Below, piece by piece: positions 10,430 through 21,659 of a stretch of 64,000 nt of DNA; position 1 is the first letter of the stretch; each line of letters starts with the position of its first letter. Source of the DNA: Liquidambar formosana (taxonomy: Eukaryota > Streptophyta > Magnoliopsida > Saxifragales > Altingiaceae); assembly GCA_039720395.1 (NCBI GenBank), contig CM077831.1, forward strand, positions 32,155,695 through 32,219,694, given 5' to 3'. Under the pieces are notes generated by a model that did no database searches, had not been told where the DNA came from, and saw only the letters and a program-made list of their open reading frames with translations. Position numbers and translations under genes: made by a program.

Positions 10430-10765
10430 CAAACTCAATTCAACACCTCTTAAATTTTTGTTATTCACGTAATCTAATAGAAAACATCATTTTGAACAAT
10501 TTTGTAGAAAAAAACTTTTCAAAAATTTATCGTTTAAATGAACTTTGTAACCATTTATATTAAAAAGATTATAAATTACCAAAAATTCCACTTAAACAAC
10601 AAATTTTGGAAAAACGTTCTTTTACAAAGTTGTTCAAAATGATGTTTTCTAATTGATAGCATATCCTGTTTTTATAAAAAGGTTTTCTATTTTTCATAAA
10701 ACCTTAAAATATAAAATAAGTAGGGGATGAAAAGCAGGTCTTCAGGTGTCAATAGAGCCCCCAAC
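10430..10765. mobile_element. Foldback MITE copy (family with GTTCAAAATGATGTTTTCTA arms), left end unclear
   Basis: The left arm contains TAGAAAACATCATTTTGAAC (about 10480) and the right arm its inverse GTTCAAAATGATGTTTTCTA (about 10632), with further paired sequence (TTTATCGTTTAAATG against the inner right arm). The right end reads CAGGTGTCAATAGAGCCCCC, like an element end near 54607-54626. No TSD was found. Confidence 0.6.
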
Positions 10766-10779
10766 ATCATTTTGAAAAA

Positions 10780-11150
10780 GGGTCCGGATATTGCAATCCC
10801 TTGAAGTGATATGCTCACCCCATTAATTTTAAGTTTTTTAAGATTTAAGAAAAATATAAAAGGTTTTTATGAAAGTGGCCTCGTGGTCTACTAAAAAATA
10901 TCATTTTGAACAACTTTACAGTATAAAGTTTTTCCAAAATCTATCATTTAAGTAGACTTTTTGGCCATTTATAGTCCTTATTTCATTTTTGGTCAAAAAG
11001 TTCACTTGAAGCTATAGATTTTGAAAAACCTTTTTTTCTAAAAAGTTCGAAATGATGTTTTTTAATAAACTCCGAAACTATTTTTCATAAAATTTTTTTA
11101 TATTTTTCTAAAACATTAAAAGGTTGTTTTATAAAAGCCATGGGGTCTCG
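10780..11150. mobile_element. Second foldback MITE copy, same family as 54641-55038
   Basis: It starts GGGTCCGGATATTGCAA, close to GGGAACGGCTATTGCAA at 54641. The arms pair through ATCATTTTGAACAACTTTAC and the inverse AAAAAGTTCGAAATGATG, with a central GGCCATTTATAG / CATTTTTGGTC segment. The right terminus is not recognisable, so the copy is degraded or truncated there. Confidence 0.6.
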
Positions 11151-11169
11151 TCGCTTGTCGCAAGTACAG

Positions 11170-12230
11170 GTACTCTAAATTTTTTTTAAGTTTAAAAAGT
11201 GTAAAGCCAATAATTTTTTTATTTTTTATTTTTTATAGGAGTAAAGCCGATATTGCTAGATGGTAGAAATTGCCATAAAAATATTAACCTTGTTTTGTTG
11301 TTGGTTCTTTGTAGTAATTCTCATCTAACCATGATCCCCAATTTGGAATAGGTGGCCGTGGGATGACCAAGATACATTTACTTTTTCTTCCGGCATATGT
11401 AGAAACTGGAAAGTAGATCAAGGATCCAAAAATTGCATCATTATAATCCTACTATTTTTTATTTTTATGAAAAAAGATCCATTTTTGTCCATAAGGTGCC
11501 TCATGTTGGGATAATGGGATGAGTAGATTGAATTGGTTGATGTGATTTTACTAAGAAGCAAACATGAAATTGCATTACTTTCTAGGAGGACTAGTTCATA
11601 CTAAAAAATTATTGCGGGCTTCCCAAACACCCCCCCTCTCCCTCTCTCTCCCAATACAGATTAGTTTACAAAAAATAAAATAAAATAAAATATTAGAACT
11701 TTATCAAGTTGTTTCATTTTTTCCCTTTTTTTTGGAAACTTACGGATTGGTCAGTCTATGGGAAAATAGTTATAATTTGTAGTCATTCTTAGTAAAGTTA
11801 GTAGTCATTTATTATGAAGTTAATAGTAATTTGTATTGACATATAATTATTTTTGCATAGCCTTACCAATCTAAAATTCTCCCTTCTTTCTTTCCTCTCT
11901 ATGATCCATTCAGAAGTTGCCACATCGGATGGGACCCCATCTGCTTGGCCCAAACAGGCAAACACAGAGGATGCTTGAGCTGAGGCATTTTCGAGAGACT
12001 CCTGTGAGAGACCTCAACGTGGAAACCCTTTCTTTCTACATTTGAAATTCATTTTCCCGCGTTTTCTCGGAAACATTCAGATTTTCTCTGCAATACCCAT
12101 CAACTCGATTTTTTCCGGTAGAGTCGAAGGTCAGATTCTGAATTCTAGGGTTTCCTCGCCCTCATTATTCACCTTGTCTCGCTCCATGCGTGTGTATATG
12201 TATGCTGTTTTTAGCTTTTGCCCTAACACT
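11170..12230. other. Intergenic, upstream of the TTN9-like gene
   Basis: AT-rich, with a CT run near 11632-11652. From about 11980 the sequence becomes promoter-like, with pyrimidine tracts, leading into the probable 5' UTR of the TTN9-like gene. No separate gene is seen. Confidence 0.5.
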
Positions 12231-12323
12231 CCGTTTGATTTCTGAGAAATTACGGGGCAAAGAATGGAGAGAATGGTACAGTAACCAATTCAACCTCAAC
12301 CTCGATTTCTCAGGAAATCAAAC
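12231..12323. mobile_element. Short palindromic MITE-like repeat in the TTN9 5' leader region
   Basis: CCGTTTGATTTCTGAGAAAT at the left end is mirrored by ATTTCTCAGGAAATCAAAC at the right end, enclosing about 55 bp. It belongs to the widespread plant GTTTGGTTGCTGAGAAA-type terminal motif also seen at 19348, 60636 and 62631. It probably lies in the 5' UTR intron or leader of the TTN9-like gene. Confidence 0.55.
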
Positions 12324-12460
12324 CTACTGCAATTTCTTACTTTATGTTTTTTCCACTTCAGTTTGAGAAAGTGTGTAAAAATTAGGATTTTTTTTTTTTT
12401 GTCTGTTGCTTGCTTCATATTTTCTCCAAAATTGACGGGGTTGCTAATTGTATATTGCAG

Positions 12461-15400
12461 ATGGAAGCTCTGTACTCGAAGCTCTACAGTAAATACACCA
12501 AGCTCAAGGTGTCCTAGCTATTTTACTGTTTTTTTCTTGCAATATGAGTGATTTTTTTATTTTTATTTTTGCATTGTTTTCACTCTTAGGCTACTTTTAT
12601 GCTTGTTATTCCATTTCCCTGCAAAACCCTTCCATAAAATTTCCCAAATCTCATCAATCTCCTTCTTTCCTCTATAAGTGAGGTGGGTTTTTGGATATGT
12701 GGATCAGAAGCTTAGGAATTTATTGACTTTGGAGAATCGGTGAATTGGGGTTAGATATGTATTGAGTTTTATTATTGAGGATTGCTTTGATTGGATTTGT
12801 TTCAGAATTGCGGTTCATGATGAGTGGGGATGATTCTCATGATAGGTTTTGCAAAACCCGTTGTATTCTAGTCAGTTTATCTTTTATCCTTTTTCTTAAC
12901 AATGTTTACTGAAATAGTTTCCAGTCAAAGTTTATGGTGATTTTATTTAGATTTCATTTTTGTTGACTGATATGTATTAGGAAGCTTGATGAAAACTTCT
13001 GTTGTCTTAAAAAATAAAAGGTTAGCTTGGGAAAATGGTACTGTCTTTACCCTATAGATTTGTGTGTATATATATATATTTTTTCAAAGTGGAAATTTTT
13101 TTTTTTTTTTTTTGGGAACAAGATTTTCATCAAAATGAGCATAGCCTTGACATTTGTTATTTTCTTTTATGCTTTCTCATCTAATTTGTGATTTTTATGG
13201 TTTGTTAGACGGAAAAATTTTCTGAATTGGAATTGCTCAACAAAGACCAAGAAGTAAAATTTATTAACTATGTCTCTGGTATGTATCTCTTCATCTTGTA
13301 TTTACAGTGTTTTATTTCAATTTTCTATTTTTCTTGTAAGCCTCAAAGCTTATTTGGATGTTGCTTATTTTGTATGTTGACAAGTCTTTGAAACTTAACT
13401 ATGGTTTAATGGAAGATTGAAATGAAATAGTTACAAAGGGATGGGAGCTTTACTTTTAAAACATTAAAACATGGTGCAAAAGTTGGCTAATGGAGTAACT
13501 CCGACATGTGACTCAAGTCAAATCATGTAAAGATAATGTATATAATTTTTTTTTTTCCAGCTGCAGAGGAATTGATAGAACACTTAAAGAATGAAAATGA
13601 GAGGCTGCGGGCACAAGTTAATGACATGAGAAGTGAAGTGGCTTCAATTAGGCATGCATTTTCCTAGTTTCACCAATTCAATTTTGCGTGAGCCACAATA
13701 ACAGAATTCTACAATGTATGTTTCTTTGATTGCAGGTCGACGAAGGATGAACAATATGTTCAGTATGAAAAGCTTTTACTGGATGAGAACCAGAAGAGTA
13801 AGAACTATTGTTTATTGACTGTTGCATTATAACTGTTAGAGCTTAATAGCATCTGCATCCTAGAGTTTCTTGACCTTGGTTCCAATCTAAACTATCCTAA
13901 ATGAAAACAATACCTTCCGTCCTTATGTAGATTGTAGAAAACCAATCCAGATACTATGTGATGAAGGATGGAATGATGGTATAGGTGATTGGGCATCCCT
14001 AGATGAGAACTGGAAGATAATGAGTACTTATTATTTTTGCGTAGAAATTTATGCATATATATGTATGATAAGTGTGTGTGTGTGTGTGTGTGAAAGAAAA
14101 AGAAAAATATAGATGCTTGATGTTGCTTAACACACAGAATGCTTTTGCCTTTTATATTCACCAGGTTGCAACTTGGTTCAAGTTTTTTCAGTTTACCAGC
14201 TTTATGTAGGTAGTCAAATTTGCTTGTGGGAGGCTTCTGATAGGTCTCAGCTGGTAGCTGGACTCTAACATTTAGTTAGAATGTAGTTATAGCATTTGTA
14301 TTATATGTTATTTAAACCATTCACAGCAAGGGATTGAAAGCTTCAATTTGGAGGTCAATTTCTTCTGCCTTGTGTATAAACAACAAAACCTAATCACATT
14401 TCTGCCTTGTGAAGGTCATATTACATGGTGCTTTTATCTATAGTATTATCCAGAAGATGCCTTTTATGATAACTGCACATATAAATCTAATGGCATTTCT
14501 GCCTTTATTTTTTCCCCTCCAAAGGTCACTTTGCCCATTTCCAGGACCTAGTGTGGATGATCTTCACAACATATATGCCTGAGTTACTAGGTCAAGCATG
14601 TAAATATATAGGTAGGCAAATATGTACACATCTTTCTGATAAGGATTACCAACACATCTTCTCATAGGTTCAAATAACATATTATCCCTAGTTTTCAATT
14701 TACATTTGGGGTTTTTCTTTTTCTTTTGAATTTTTTTTTCTTTCTAAAATGACTTTCTCTGGACCATGTCCACATTTTTTTAGTCATCTACATCAGTTTG
14801 ATAGATCAGACCATTTCAATAGCCACCTTTAGTCAGTTTTGGCAAAGGAGATCTCATGGACAAAATTCATTCAATGGTGGATTAGTAACACATACTTCTC
14901 ACGTGTGTGGCACATGCAAGACCCTCTGTAGTCTACTTCTCTCCATGCAGTCATGTATTTCAATAAATTTCTCTTTAATTCTTGAGTGGCTCAAATATAT
15001 GGCAGATAAAGAACTTTCCAAAGAAATTGAGAGACTCCAAAATCTGCAGCGAGAGGGATTATGTTGCAGTTCAAAGGATGACAAAAATGAAAATGGACAA
15101 CTGAATATGCATGGAGGTGCTCAAGTTGGATCAGTAGATGCGTCCAATGGCTCACCCAAAAAAACGACAAAAAAGCGTGGCAGGGATGCTGGGGCTGAGG
15201 CTGAAGAAGGTATTGTTACACCATGTACCACTGGTCAAGTTGATCATTTCATGGTAAGAGAATCAGCAAAAAACTTTTCCAAGGACACCATGTTTGGTGG
15301 GGCTCTAGTAAACTTTCAGAAGGTATATATGATAATCCTACATACTTTGAACTGAAACTATTGGTTCTCTCTCCCTTATCCAAAATAAAAAAATAAAAAC

Positions 15401-17185
15401 TATTGTTTTTCTCTTTCTATTCTGACCATTTTAGTGTGAGTGTGCAGCCAGAATGCTGTAGAAGAACCATTCGCGGTTCAGGTTTGCATCCAAATATAAA
15501 GTTTCTGCTGTTCTAATTTTGTAATATGTCATAGCCTCATAGGCTCAATTGAAGAATCATCCATGCTTTTCAGGTGGTGGAAATGACAGTGGCCTTACCA
15601 GCTGCCTGTTTCAAGGTCTTGTTGAGTGCTTGGTTGGCATGAAATTGTCCATTGATGATCAAACTGAAGGGATATGTATTTCAGCACTGCATCAATCAAG
15701 TGGTAATTCTTAATACCATTGAGTTTTGGTGATCCCAATTTCTTTTACTTAACGTCTTTGCCATGTCGATGTCTTGTTTTTCAGTAAATTGTGGTGTCTG
15801 GGTTGTGTCAAATTCACATCCTATATCCATGACCATGCAACTTTGCTTATTACTTATTGCTTGAAAGCTAGGATGGCTGGGAGTTACTTGGAACCTACTG
15901 TTGACAGCAATACATCTATTAATAGTTTTGAATTATAGCCATATAAGGGATCTAAGCCGCTGAATGAAGAAAAACTTACCTCAAACAAGATGTATGCCAG
16001 CACTGCATGACCTGATTGAAAGTCTTGTTTTACAGGAGTAGACATTGATGCACGTGTTAAAATAAAATAAAATATTGCCTCTCTTTTTCTTTTTTCGTTT
16101 TTGAAAAAAGGGGGCTGAAAGGGTATAGAATTGTTTGTGTTAGTTATGGGAATAGATTCTTTGAATCTATTAGTAGATGAGTCTGTGTTTCTAGATCTTA
16201 TGATACATATCATAAAATAGATTAATTTGCAACTGCTAGAACAGCAATAGGTCTTATTCTAGTAGGAACTTCTTCCTCCCTCTCTTTTGGATTTCATCAA
16301 GCGCTGTGATTTGATTCTGATAATTATTTTGGCATGCTCTTCTTAACTTCACAGAATTATTTAAAATTTTCATCTTTAACTTTGCAGCAGTTGAATTAAA
16401 TGGTGAATGTTTATAAATACAACTTTTAGTGTTTTTATTTTTATTTTTTATAGAGTCACGGTTTTTTCTTTCTTTTTCCTTCTAGAGTCATGGTGGCTTG
16501 TGAACTGAATTCACTGAACCATTTTCCCCCCTTCTTTGCTTGGCATCTAGTTCCAATGCATTCAACCAGAACTTGAGTTTTGGTTGCAACACTTCAGCTT
16601 GGGCCTAAGCCATAGTCAGAAAGTCACAATATTGTGACTCAATTTTTCGGATTGTCCCGTGAGGTGGAGGAAGAATCAACTTTCACTTTGAGTTTGGTCT
16701 TTATTCTAGCAGTTATGAATCCTTGTCACAACAATTATGGTTTTCTAATAATTTTCTCTTAAAACCTTGATTTTTTTTCCTAGAACCTCCCATGATTGAT
16801 TTCTGCATATATTGTTTTCTTGCTATGGGTTAGCATCAGTCGTGTTTTGGTCTGTGTTTGAGAAGCAAATTGTGCCGAATTCCGAATTTTATTATTGGAA
16901 TTCTAATTCAAACTGCAATCAAGATTTTGTTCAAGTGTTTCAAGGATCAGTTACTGCATAAATTATATATATTTCATAATTGTGGTCTTTACAGGTTATT
17001 CATTCAGTCTAACATGGATAAACAAAGCAGCTGGAGAGGAAGCAGAGCTGATGTACCGCGTGTTATCATTGGGGACGTTTGAGATAGTAGCACCAGAATG
17101 GATGAGGGAGGTCCTGTTGTTCAGCAAGAGCATGTGCCCGGTCTTCTTTGAGAGGATATCCCGTGTTATCAAGCTGCATCACTAA
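12461..17185 (+). CDS. TTN9: TITAN9-like plant-specific protein (DUF7806 type), 313 aa
   Basis: Eight coding exons join in phase: 12461-12508, 13209-13278, 13561-13651, 13736-13797, 15006-15322, 15448-15481, 15574-15702 and 16995-17185 (TAA). The ATG directly follows a TTGCAG acceptor, so a 5' UTR intron is likely. Residues 1 to ~110 (MEALYSKLYSKYTKLK onward; ELIEHLKNENERLR; KELSKEIERLQNL) form a charged coiled coil. A basic, serine-rich linker (KKTTKKRGRD) follows, then a conserved C-terminal region with LFQGLVECLVGMKLS, YSFSLTWINK and PVFFERISRVIKLHH. I recognise this as the Arabidopsis TTN9 family, whose loss arrests embryo and endosperm development; its biochemical role is not known. Position beside a UBC19/20 gene, as in Arabidopsis (At3g20070/At3g20060 from memory), supports the name. 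The intron after exon 3 is GC-AG. Confidence is high that this is a real gene, moderate for the symbol. Confidence 0.85.
13652..13735 (+). other. Non-canonical GC-AG intron in the TTN9-like gene
   Basis: The phase requires exon 3 to end ...TCAATTAG and the intron to start GCATGC, ending TTGCAG before GTCGACG. Reading through gives an in-frame TAG within 20 bp. No GT donor within range restores the frame, so GC-AG splicing is the best explanation. Confidence 0.8.
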
Positions 17186-18654
17186 TGGTCTTTTTCTGTT
17201 CCCTTTCCAAGGCAGAATTTAGATTTTTGTTAATGACAATGTAATATTCTGCACTCTGCACATATAGACCTGCAACGGTGAAAAGTTTTTCATACACTAA
17301 TCTGATTGTCTTTCGGCCGTCCTGTGGTTCACTTGCTTTTCATTCACATGACCATCATTATAATCACCTCCATTGTCATCTATCATTCACATGACCATCA
17401 TTTCATGGTAAGGATGAGGCAATCCGACAATACCGTGCCAAGAGATTCATATGCATAATTGAATGTATGGATAATCATAATGCCACCACTTTAGCTAATA
17501 TTTTGGCACTAGTGAGAAATCTTGGATTATCGTTGGGGGATATGTAGATCTAAATGTAAAGGTGATGGATGACATTGATATTTTGAAATGGCACCTTACA
17601 TCTGGCAAACTCCATAGTCAATGCCACAACGAGAATTTGCATTGTCTTAACCTATTTGGAAACTTTTGGAAGTTGATCAGAGATTGGTATTATTTGATTT
17701 TTAAAAAACCAACTCATGGATGATAAAAGAAAAAATTAAAACTAAAATAAAGGCGTGTTTATGTCTTGATTTTAACGCTAGGTTATGCACTTTATAAGAA
17801 AAAAAAAAAGGATTTACCAAACAATGATGAAATCAAAACCAATCAAATCCGTTTGTATTGTCTATTACACTTGAAAATGATTTTATCCAATTGGAAGATC
17901 TATCTTAATCTTCTAGCGTTGTGCAAAAATTAAAAATAAATAAGTAAAAGTTCAGTCAAATCTATACTATTGTGCATGTGGATGAGGAATGTTAATTCCA
18001 ATCGCAATAGTCTTAGTCTAACTAAGTTCGTCGTGTTGAATAATGCGTGGCATGCATGTGTCATGGGCATCCACATGCGAATGCAAGTCAAACATAAATC
18101 ACAAGGCGACGGTCCAACCCCACGGCTGTGATTAGTATCTCCTAATTTAGATTAGATTAAATGGTAAGTATGGTCAAATAATAGAACCCCATCAGTTTTT
18201 TCGTCTGCCATGGCAGGTTTGGATTGGTAACCCTAACGAACTGTCATAAAATGGGAACCTGACCTAAAAGTGGAGCGCAAATGAAACTAGCCGTTGAGTT
18301 ACAAAACATTCAGATGCTCTCGCCGAATCGCCTTTCTCAATGTTAACGTTCGGAAAAATTCAAAATTCCCAAGGAAGCCTACTAATCCGCCGTCGTTTTA
18401 CTCCACGCTCACACCGTTTAAAACCAAACCCCTCACGCTTGCACCTTCTCATCTCTCTCTCTCTCTAGAACCCTCTCTCTCTCGCTCTACCCTTTCAGAA
18501 GGAGGAAGAAGAGAAACCCCGCTCCATCTTCTTCTTTCTTCTCTCTTCTCTCTTTCTCTTCATTCTAAACCCACTTTGATTTCCCACCAATCTCCTTCCC
18601 TCTCTGAATTGCGATCTTTCACTCATTTTGAATCAGAAGATAAAAGAAAAAAAC
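17186..18654. other. TTN9 3' flank and UBC19/20 promoter and leader
   Basis: No gene. CATTCACATGACCATCAT occurs twice (near 17341 and 17384). From about 18440 the strand becomes strongly pyrimidine-rich (CTCTCTCTCTCTCTAGAACC and further CT/TTC tracts), typical of a plant 5' UTR leading to the ATG at 18655. A 128-codon reading frame across this leader (18294-18680) is a product of the pyrimidine bias. Confidence 0.6.
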
Positions 18655-19132
18655 ATGACTACAATCAATGGGTACTCTGAAACTCCTCAGGGTTACCAAG
18701 ATGGTAATACTCCGGTGCCAGCTCCGGCCATCTCCACCTCGAAGCAGCCTCTCACCACGGCGAAGACCGTCGATACACAATCTGTTCTTAAAAGGTAATC
18801 AATGGCATTTATTGGTTCTTGAAAGGTGTCTTTCCTTTCTTTCTTTCTTTCTCTGTTTGTATACGATTCTTTAGTTTTCTTGAACTTTGTATGTAAAACT
18901 CATAACCCTAAACGGGTTGTTGTAACTTGGAAGAGTTATTGTTTTCTCCCTCTATCCATGTATATGAGACATGGGTTCTTCTTGAATTGGGTTGTTGTAA
19001 GAAACGTTGTTCTCTCCCTCTATCTATGCATACGAAACGTGGATTCTTCTCGAATTGGGATTGATTTGATTATGTATGTATTAACAGTCAAAGGGTTCTA
19101 GGCTTTCTGAGAATTGGGTTTTATTGAATTGA

Positions 19133-19174
<42 letters not shown>

Positions 19175-20174
19175 TACACAATACATATTAACAGTTGAAT
19201 GTTTGTTTGCTGAGAAAATTGGGTTTCAAGGGTTTCTGATTTTGTTTTTTGTGTTTCTGTTTTTTGTTGAAACAGGTTGCAATCTGAGCTGATGGCACTG
19301 ATGGTAAGACTAGGAATCAGTTTTCTTTGATTAAATCCGTCATCATCTGTTTGGCTGCTGAGAAACTGTCGGAAAAGAAAAGAAAAGACTTTTCAGTTTT
19401 AAACCTTTTGGGCTTTAGTTGAGTTGGGATTTTCACCTTTTCAAAATTAAAACCAAATAAAACATTAGATTCAAATTTTTATTTTCTTATGTTTTCCCCC
19501 ATTTTCTCAGAAAACAAACATTTGGTTAATGCAGTGGTTTTGGATTTCTTATCGTTTATTTTTATTTATAATTCAAATTTTAGATGAGTGGGGATGCTGG
19601 AATATCTGCCTTCCCGGAGGAAGACAACATATTCTGCTGGAAAGGGACTATTACTGGAAGCAAAGACACAGTGTTTGAAGGAACAGAATACAAGCTATCC
19701 TTTTCCTTTCCGACTGATTACCCGTTCAAGCCTCCGAAAGTCAAGTTCGAGACAGGCTGCTTCCATCCGAATGTGGATGTCTATGGAAATATCTGCTTGG
19801 ACATCCTGCAGGTAAATTAATTATACTACTACCATAACAGTCTAAAAAGAATGTGAATCCATTGATTTATCTATGTTTTTATGTATAATCTGAGAATGAC
19901 CTTTGTCTTTGATTTATATTTATAGGATAAATGGTCATCTGCTTATGATGTAAGAACTATACTACTTTCCATCCAGAGTCTTCTTGGAGGTATTTTTTTC
20001 CCCTAATCCTTACAAGTAAAAATTCATTTGATTGATGTTTTAGATTTTTGAGGTTAATTAAGAAACCCTTTTGATTGATTGGCTGTATTTCTCTTTGCTC
20101 TTATTGTGGAATGCAGAACCAAACACAAGCTCACCCCTTAACACCCAAGCAGCTGCACTCTGGATCAATCAGGA

Positions 20175-20205
<31 letters not shown>

Positions 20206-20392
20206 GTGTGAAAATACATGTATGTGTAGAATAGAGGCTTTACCCAAATAGTGTGTGGAAAATGGGATTCCCTTTCCTTTTATTTTTAGTTTTCAGTTCC
20301 AGTGTTATGATGAAAATGTCTGATTAAATCTTCCACTGTCTATTGCAGAATATAGGAAGATGGTGGAAAAGTTATACAAGCCCAGTGCTTAG
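18655..20392 (+). CDS. UBC19/20: Ubiquitin-conjugating enzyme E2, UBE2C class (UBC19/UBC20), 187 aa
   Basis: Six exons (18655-18794, 19276-19303, 19584-19811, 19926-19989, 20117-20176, 20349-20392) join in phase to 187 residues. A variable 45-residue N-terminal extension rich in T, P and S precedes the UBC fold: [11 protein letters not shown], then [33 protein letters not shown], and the active-site segment [16 protein letters not shown] with the catalytic cysteine in NICLDIL. It ends with [14 protein letters not shown]. The extension and the GDAGISAFP...DNIFCW segment mark the UBE2C/E2-C class, which works with the anaphase-promoting complex on mitotic substrates; plant UBC19 and UBC20 are expressed in dividing cells. 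All introns are GT-AG. The intron 5 donor is embedded in a GT repeat. Whether it is the UBC19 or UBC20 orthologue cannot be decided, as the two arose by Arabidopsis-lineage duplication. Confidence 0.96.
19348..19525. mobile_element. MITE in UBC19/20 intron 2
   Basis: The left end CTGTTTGGCTGCTGAGAAA and right end TTTTCTCAGAAAACAAACA form an inverted pair. The interior contains ATTAGATTCAAAT, also found in the larger MITE at 60630-60952, so both belong to one family. TSDs were not resolved. Confidence 0.6.
20177..20204. repeat. (GT)14 microsatellite forming the intron 5 donor of UBC19/20
   Basis: The exon ends CAGGAAG and the intron begins directly with GTGTGTGT for 28 bp. Every second base is therefore a potential GT donor. 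Only the first keeps the frame with the acceptor at 20348. Confidence 0.9.
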
Positions 20393-20949
20393 TTTTGAGA
20401 AGTGAAGGATGTTTGGCAGTTTAGGTGGAGAAGTTATACAAGCCCCCCTCTCTCTCTTCTTTGGATAGCCAGAGAGCATGAAATGATTCTTTACTTCAGT
20501 GTGCTTCATTCTTTATTCCTATAATTCTCTCTTGATAGAGAAGCAAATTCATGCACCTTATTGATAAACGAATATGTTGATGGATCAAGAGAAAATGTTG
20601 TTTTCAAGTTTTGGAGTTGATTGTTCACATTTTATATTATATCTTGTGTGTTGGGTCCCCCCCATGTTTGATAGGATTTTTTTTTCAAATTTATGTAACT
20701 TATACAGTGCCCTGAACGTGAAGATCGTGGCTGCCATAGTTGTTTAGGCATCTAATCTTCAAGCTATATTCGCTATGATACCCAGTTGTGTAGACGGACA
20801 ACCAAAGGACAACTAGTTGATACCCAGTTTTTAACTTCTACAGGTTTTGATTTTATAGGTACATCACGTAGAACTTCTGTGGTACGTCTCGTGGATTTCA
20901 CCCCATAGCTTGCCTTTTGTTGGTGAAGTACTCTGCTTCTTTAGGATCT
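20393..20949. other. UBC19/20 3' UTR and flank
   Basis: The first ~250 bp is probably 3' UTR. A short AGTTATACAAGCCC duplication (20370 and 20431) straddles the stop codon. Nothing else was recognised. Confidence 0.5.
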
Positions 20950-21130
20950 CCAGCCATCCAGGGCCAAAGCTCATTTGTCATGGGAGGTCACATACCATCA
21001 CTCAAACCAACTGAGCGATGCTTGTTGCTTGGAACAATTTTCACACAACCCAACATCCAGGGCCCTGATGCTCTCCCCGACAAATATATATATATATATA
21101 TATATAAGAAGGATCTCCACAAAAAAAAAA

Positions 21131-21174
<44 letters not shown>

Positions 21175-21252
21175 AGAAGGATCTCCATATATATATATAC
21201 ATACATACATACATATATATATATACATACATACATACATATATATATATAC

Positions 21253-21310
<58 letters not shown>

Positions 21311-21625
21311 GTATATATATATATGTATGTATGTATGTATATATATATATGTATGTATGTATATAAGAAGGATCTCCACCCATTCAGGGCCAAAGCTCAT
21401 TTGTCATGGGAGGTCACATACAATCACTCAAACCAACTAAGCGATGCTTGTTGCCTGGAACAATTTTCACACAACCCAACATCCAGGCCCCTGATCCTCT
21501 CCCCCACAAAAAAAAATATATATATTTGTCATGGGAGGTCACATACAATCACTCAAACCAACTGAGCGATGCCTGTTGCCTGGAACAATTTTCACACAAC
21601 CCAACATCCAGGCCTCTCCCCCACC

Positions 21626-21657
<32 letters not shown>
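20950..21657. repeat. Three copies of a ~130-bp unit separated by TA-rich spacers
   Basis: Units near 20956-21083, 21384-21510 and 21527-21625 share CATTTGTCATGGGAGGTCAC, CACTCAAACCAACTGAGCG, TTGGAACAATTTTCACACAA and CCCAACATCCAGG in the same order, differing at few positions. Each ends in a CTCTCCCC(A/C)C(A)n or GACAAATATA tail. AGAAGGATCTCCA recurs at about 21108, 21175 and 21366. The third unit ends in a 28-bp poly(A). This looks like recent local amplification of a non-coding element; no reading frame is conserved. Confidence 0.8.
21186..21366. repeat. ~180-bp near-perfect palindrome of alternating TA and CATA/TATG blocks
   Basis: Three (CATA)4 blocks alternating with (TA)n on the left are mirrored by three (TATG)4 blocks alternating with (TA)n on the right, centred near 21281. 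The ends are the direct repeats AGAAGGATCTCC. All Y/I-rich reading frames over it, on both strands, are artefacts. Confidence 0.9.
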
Positions 21658-21659
21658 AT

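Noticed and set aside
16622..16639. Perfect 18-bp palindrome AGTCACAATATTGTGACT in TTN9 intron 7
   Set aside because: Isolated and inside an intron; one such palindrome is not surprising in AT-rich DNA of this length.
18294..18680. 128-codon ORF upstream of and overlapping the UBC start codon
   Set aside because: It covers a pyrimidine-rich 5' UTR, has serine/leucine-rich low-complexity composition, and is in a different frame from the E2.
20917..21400. Long overlapping ORFs on both strands rich in Y, I, H, T and M
   Set aside because: They translate (TA)n and (CATA)n repeats in every frame; no stop codons arise because of the repeat pattern, not selection.
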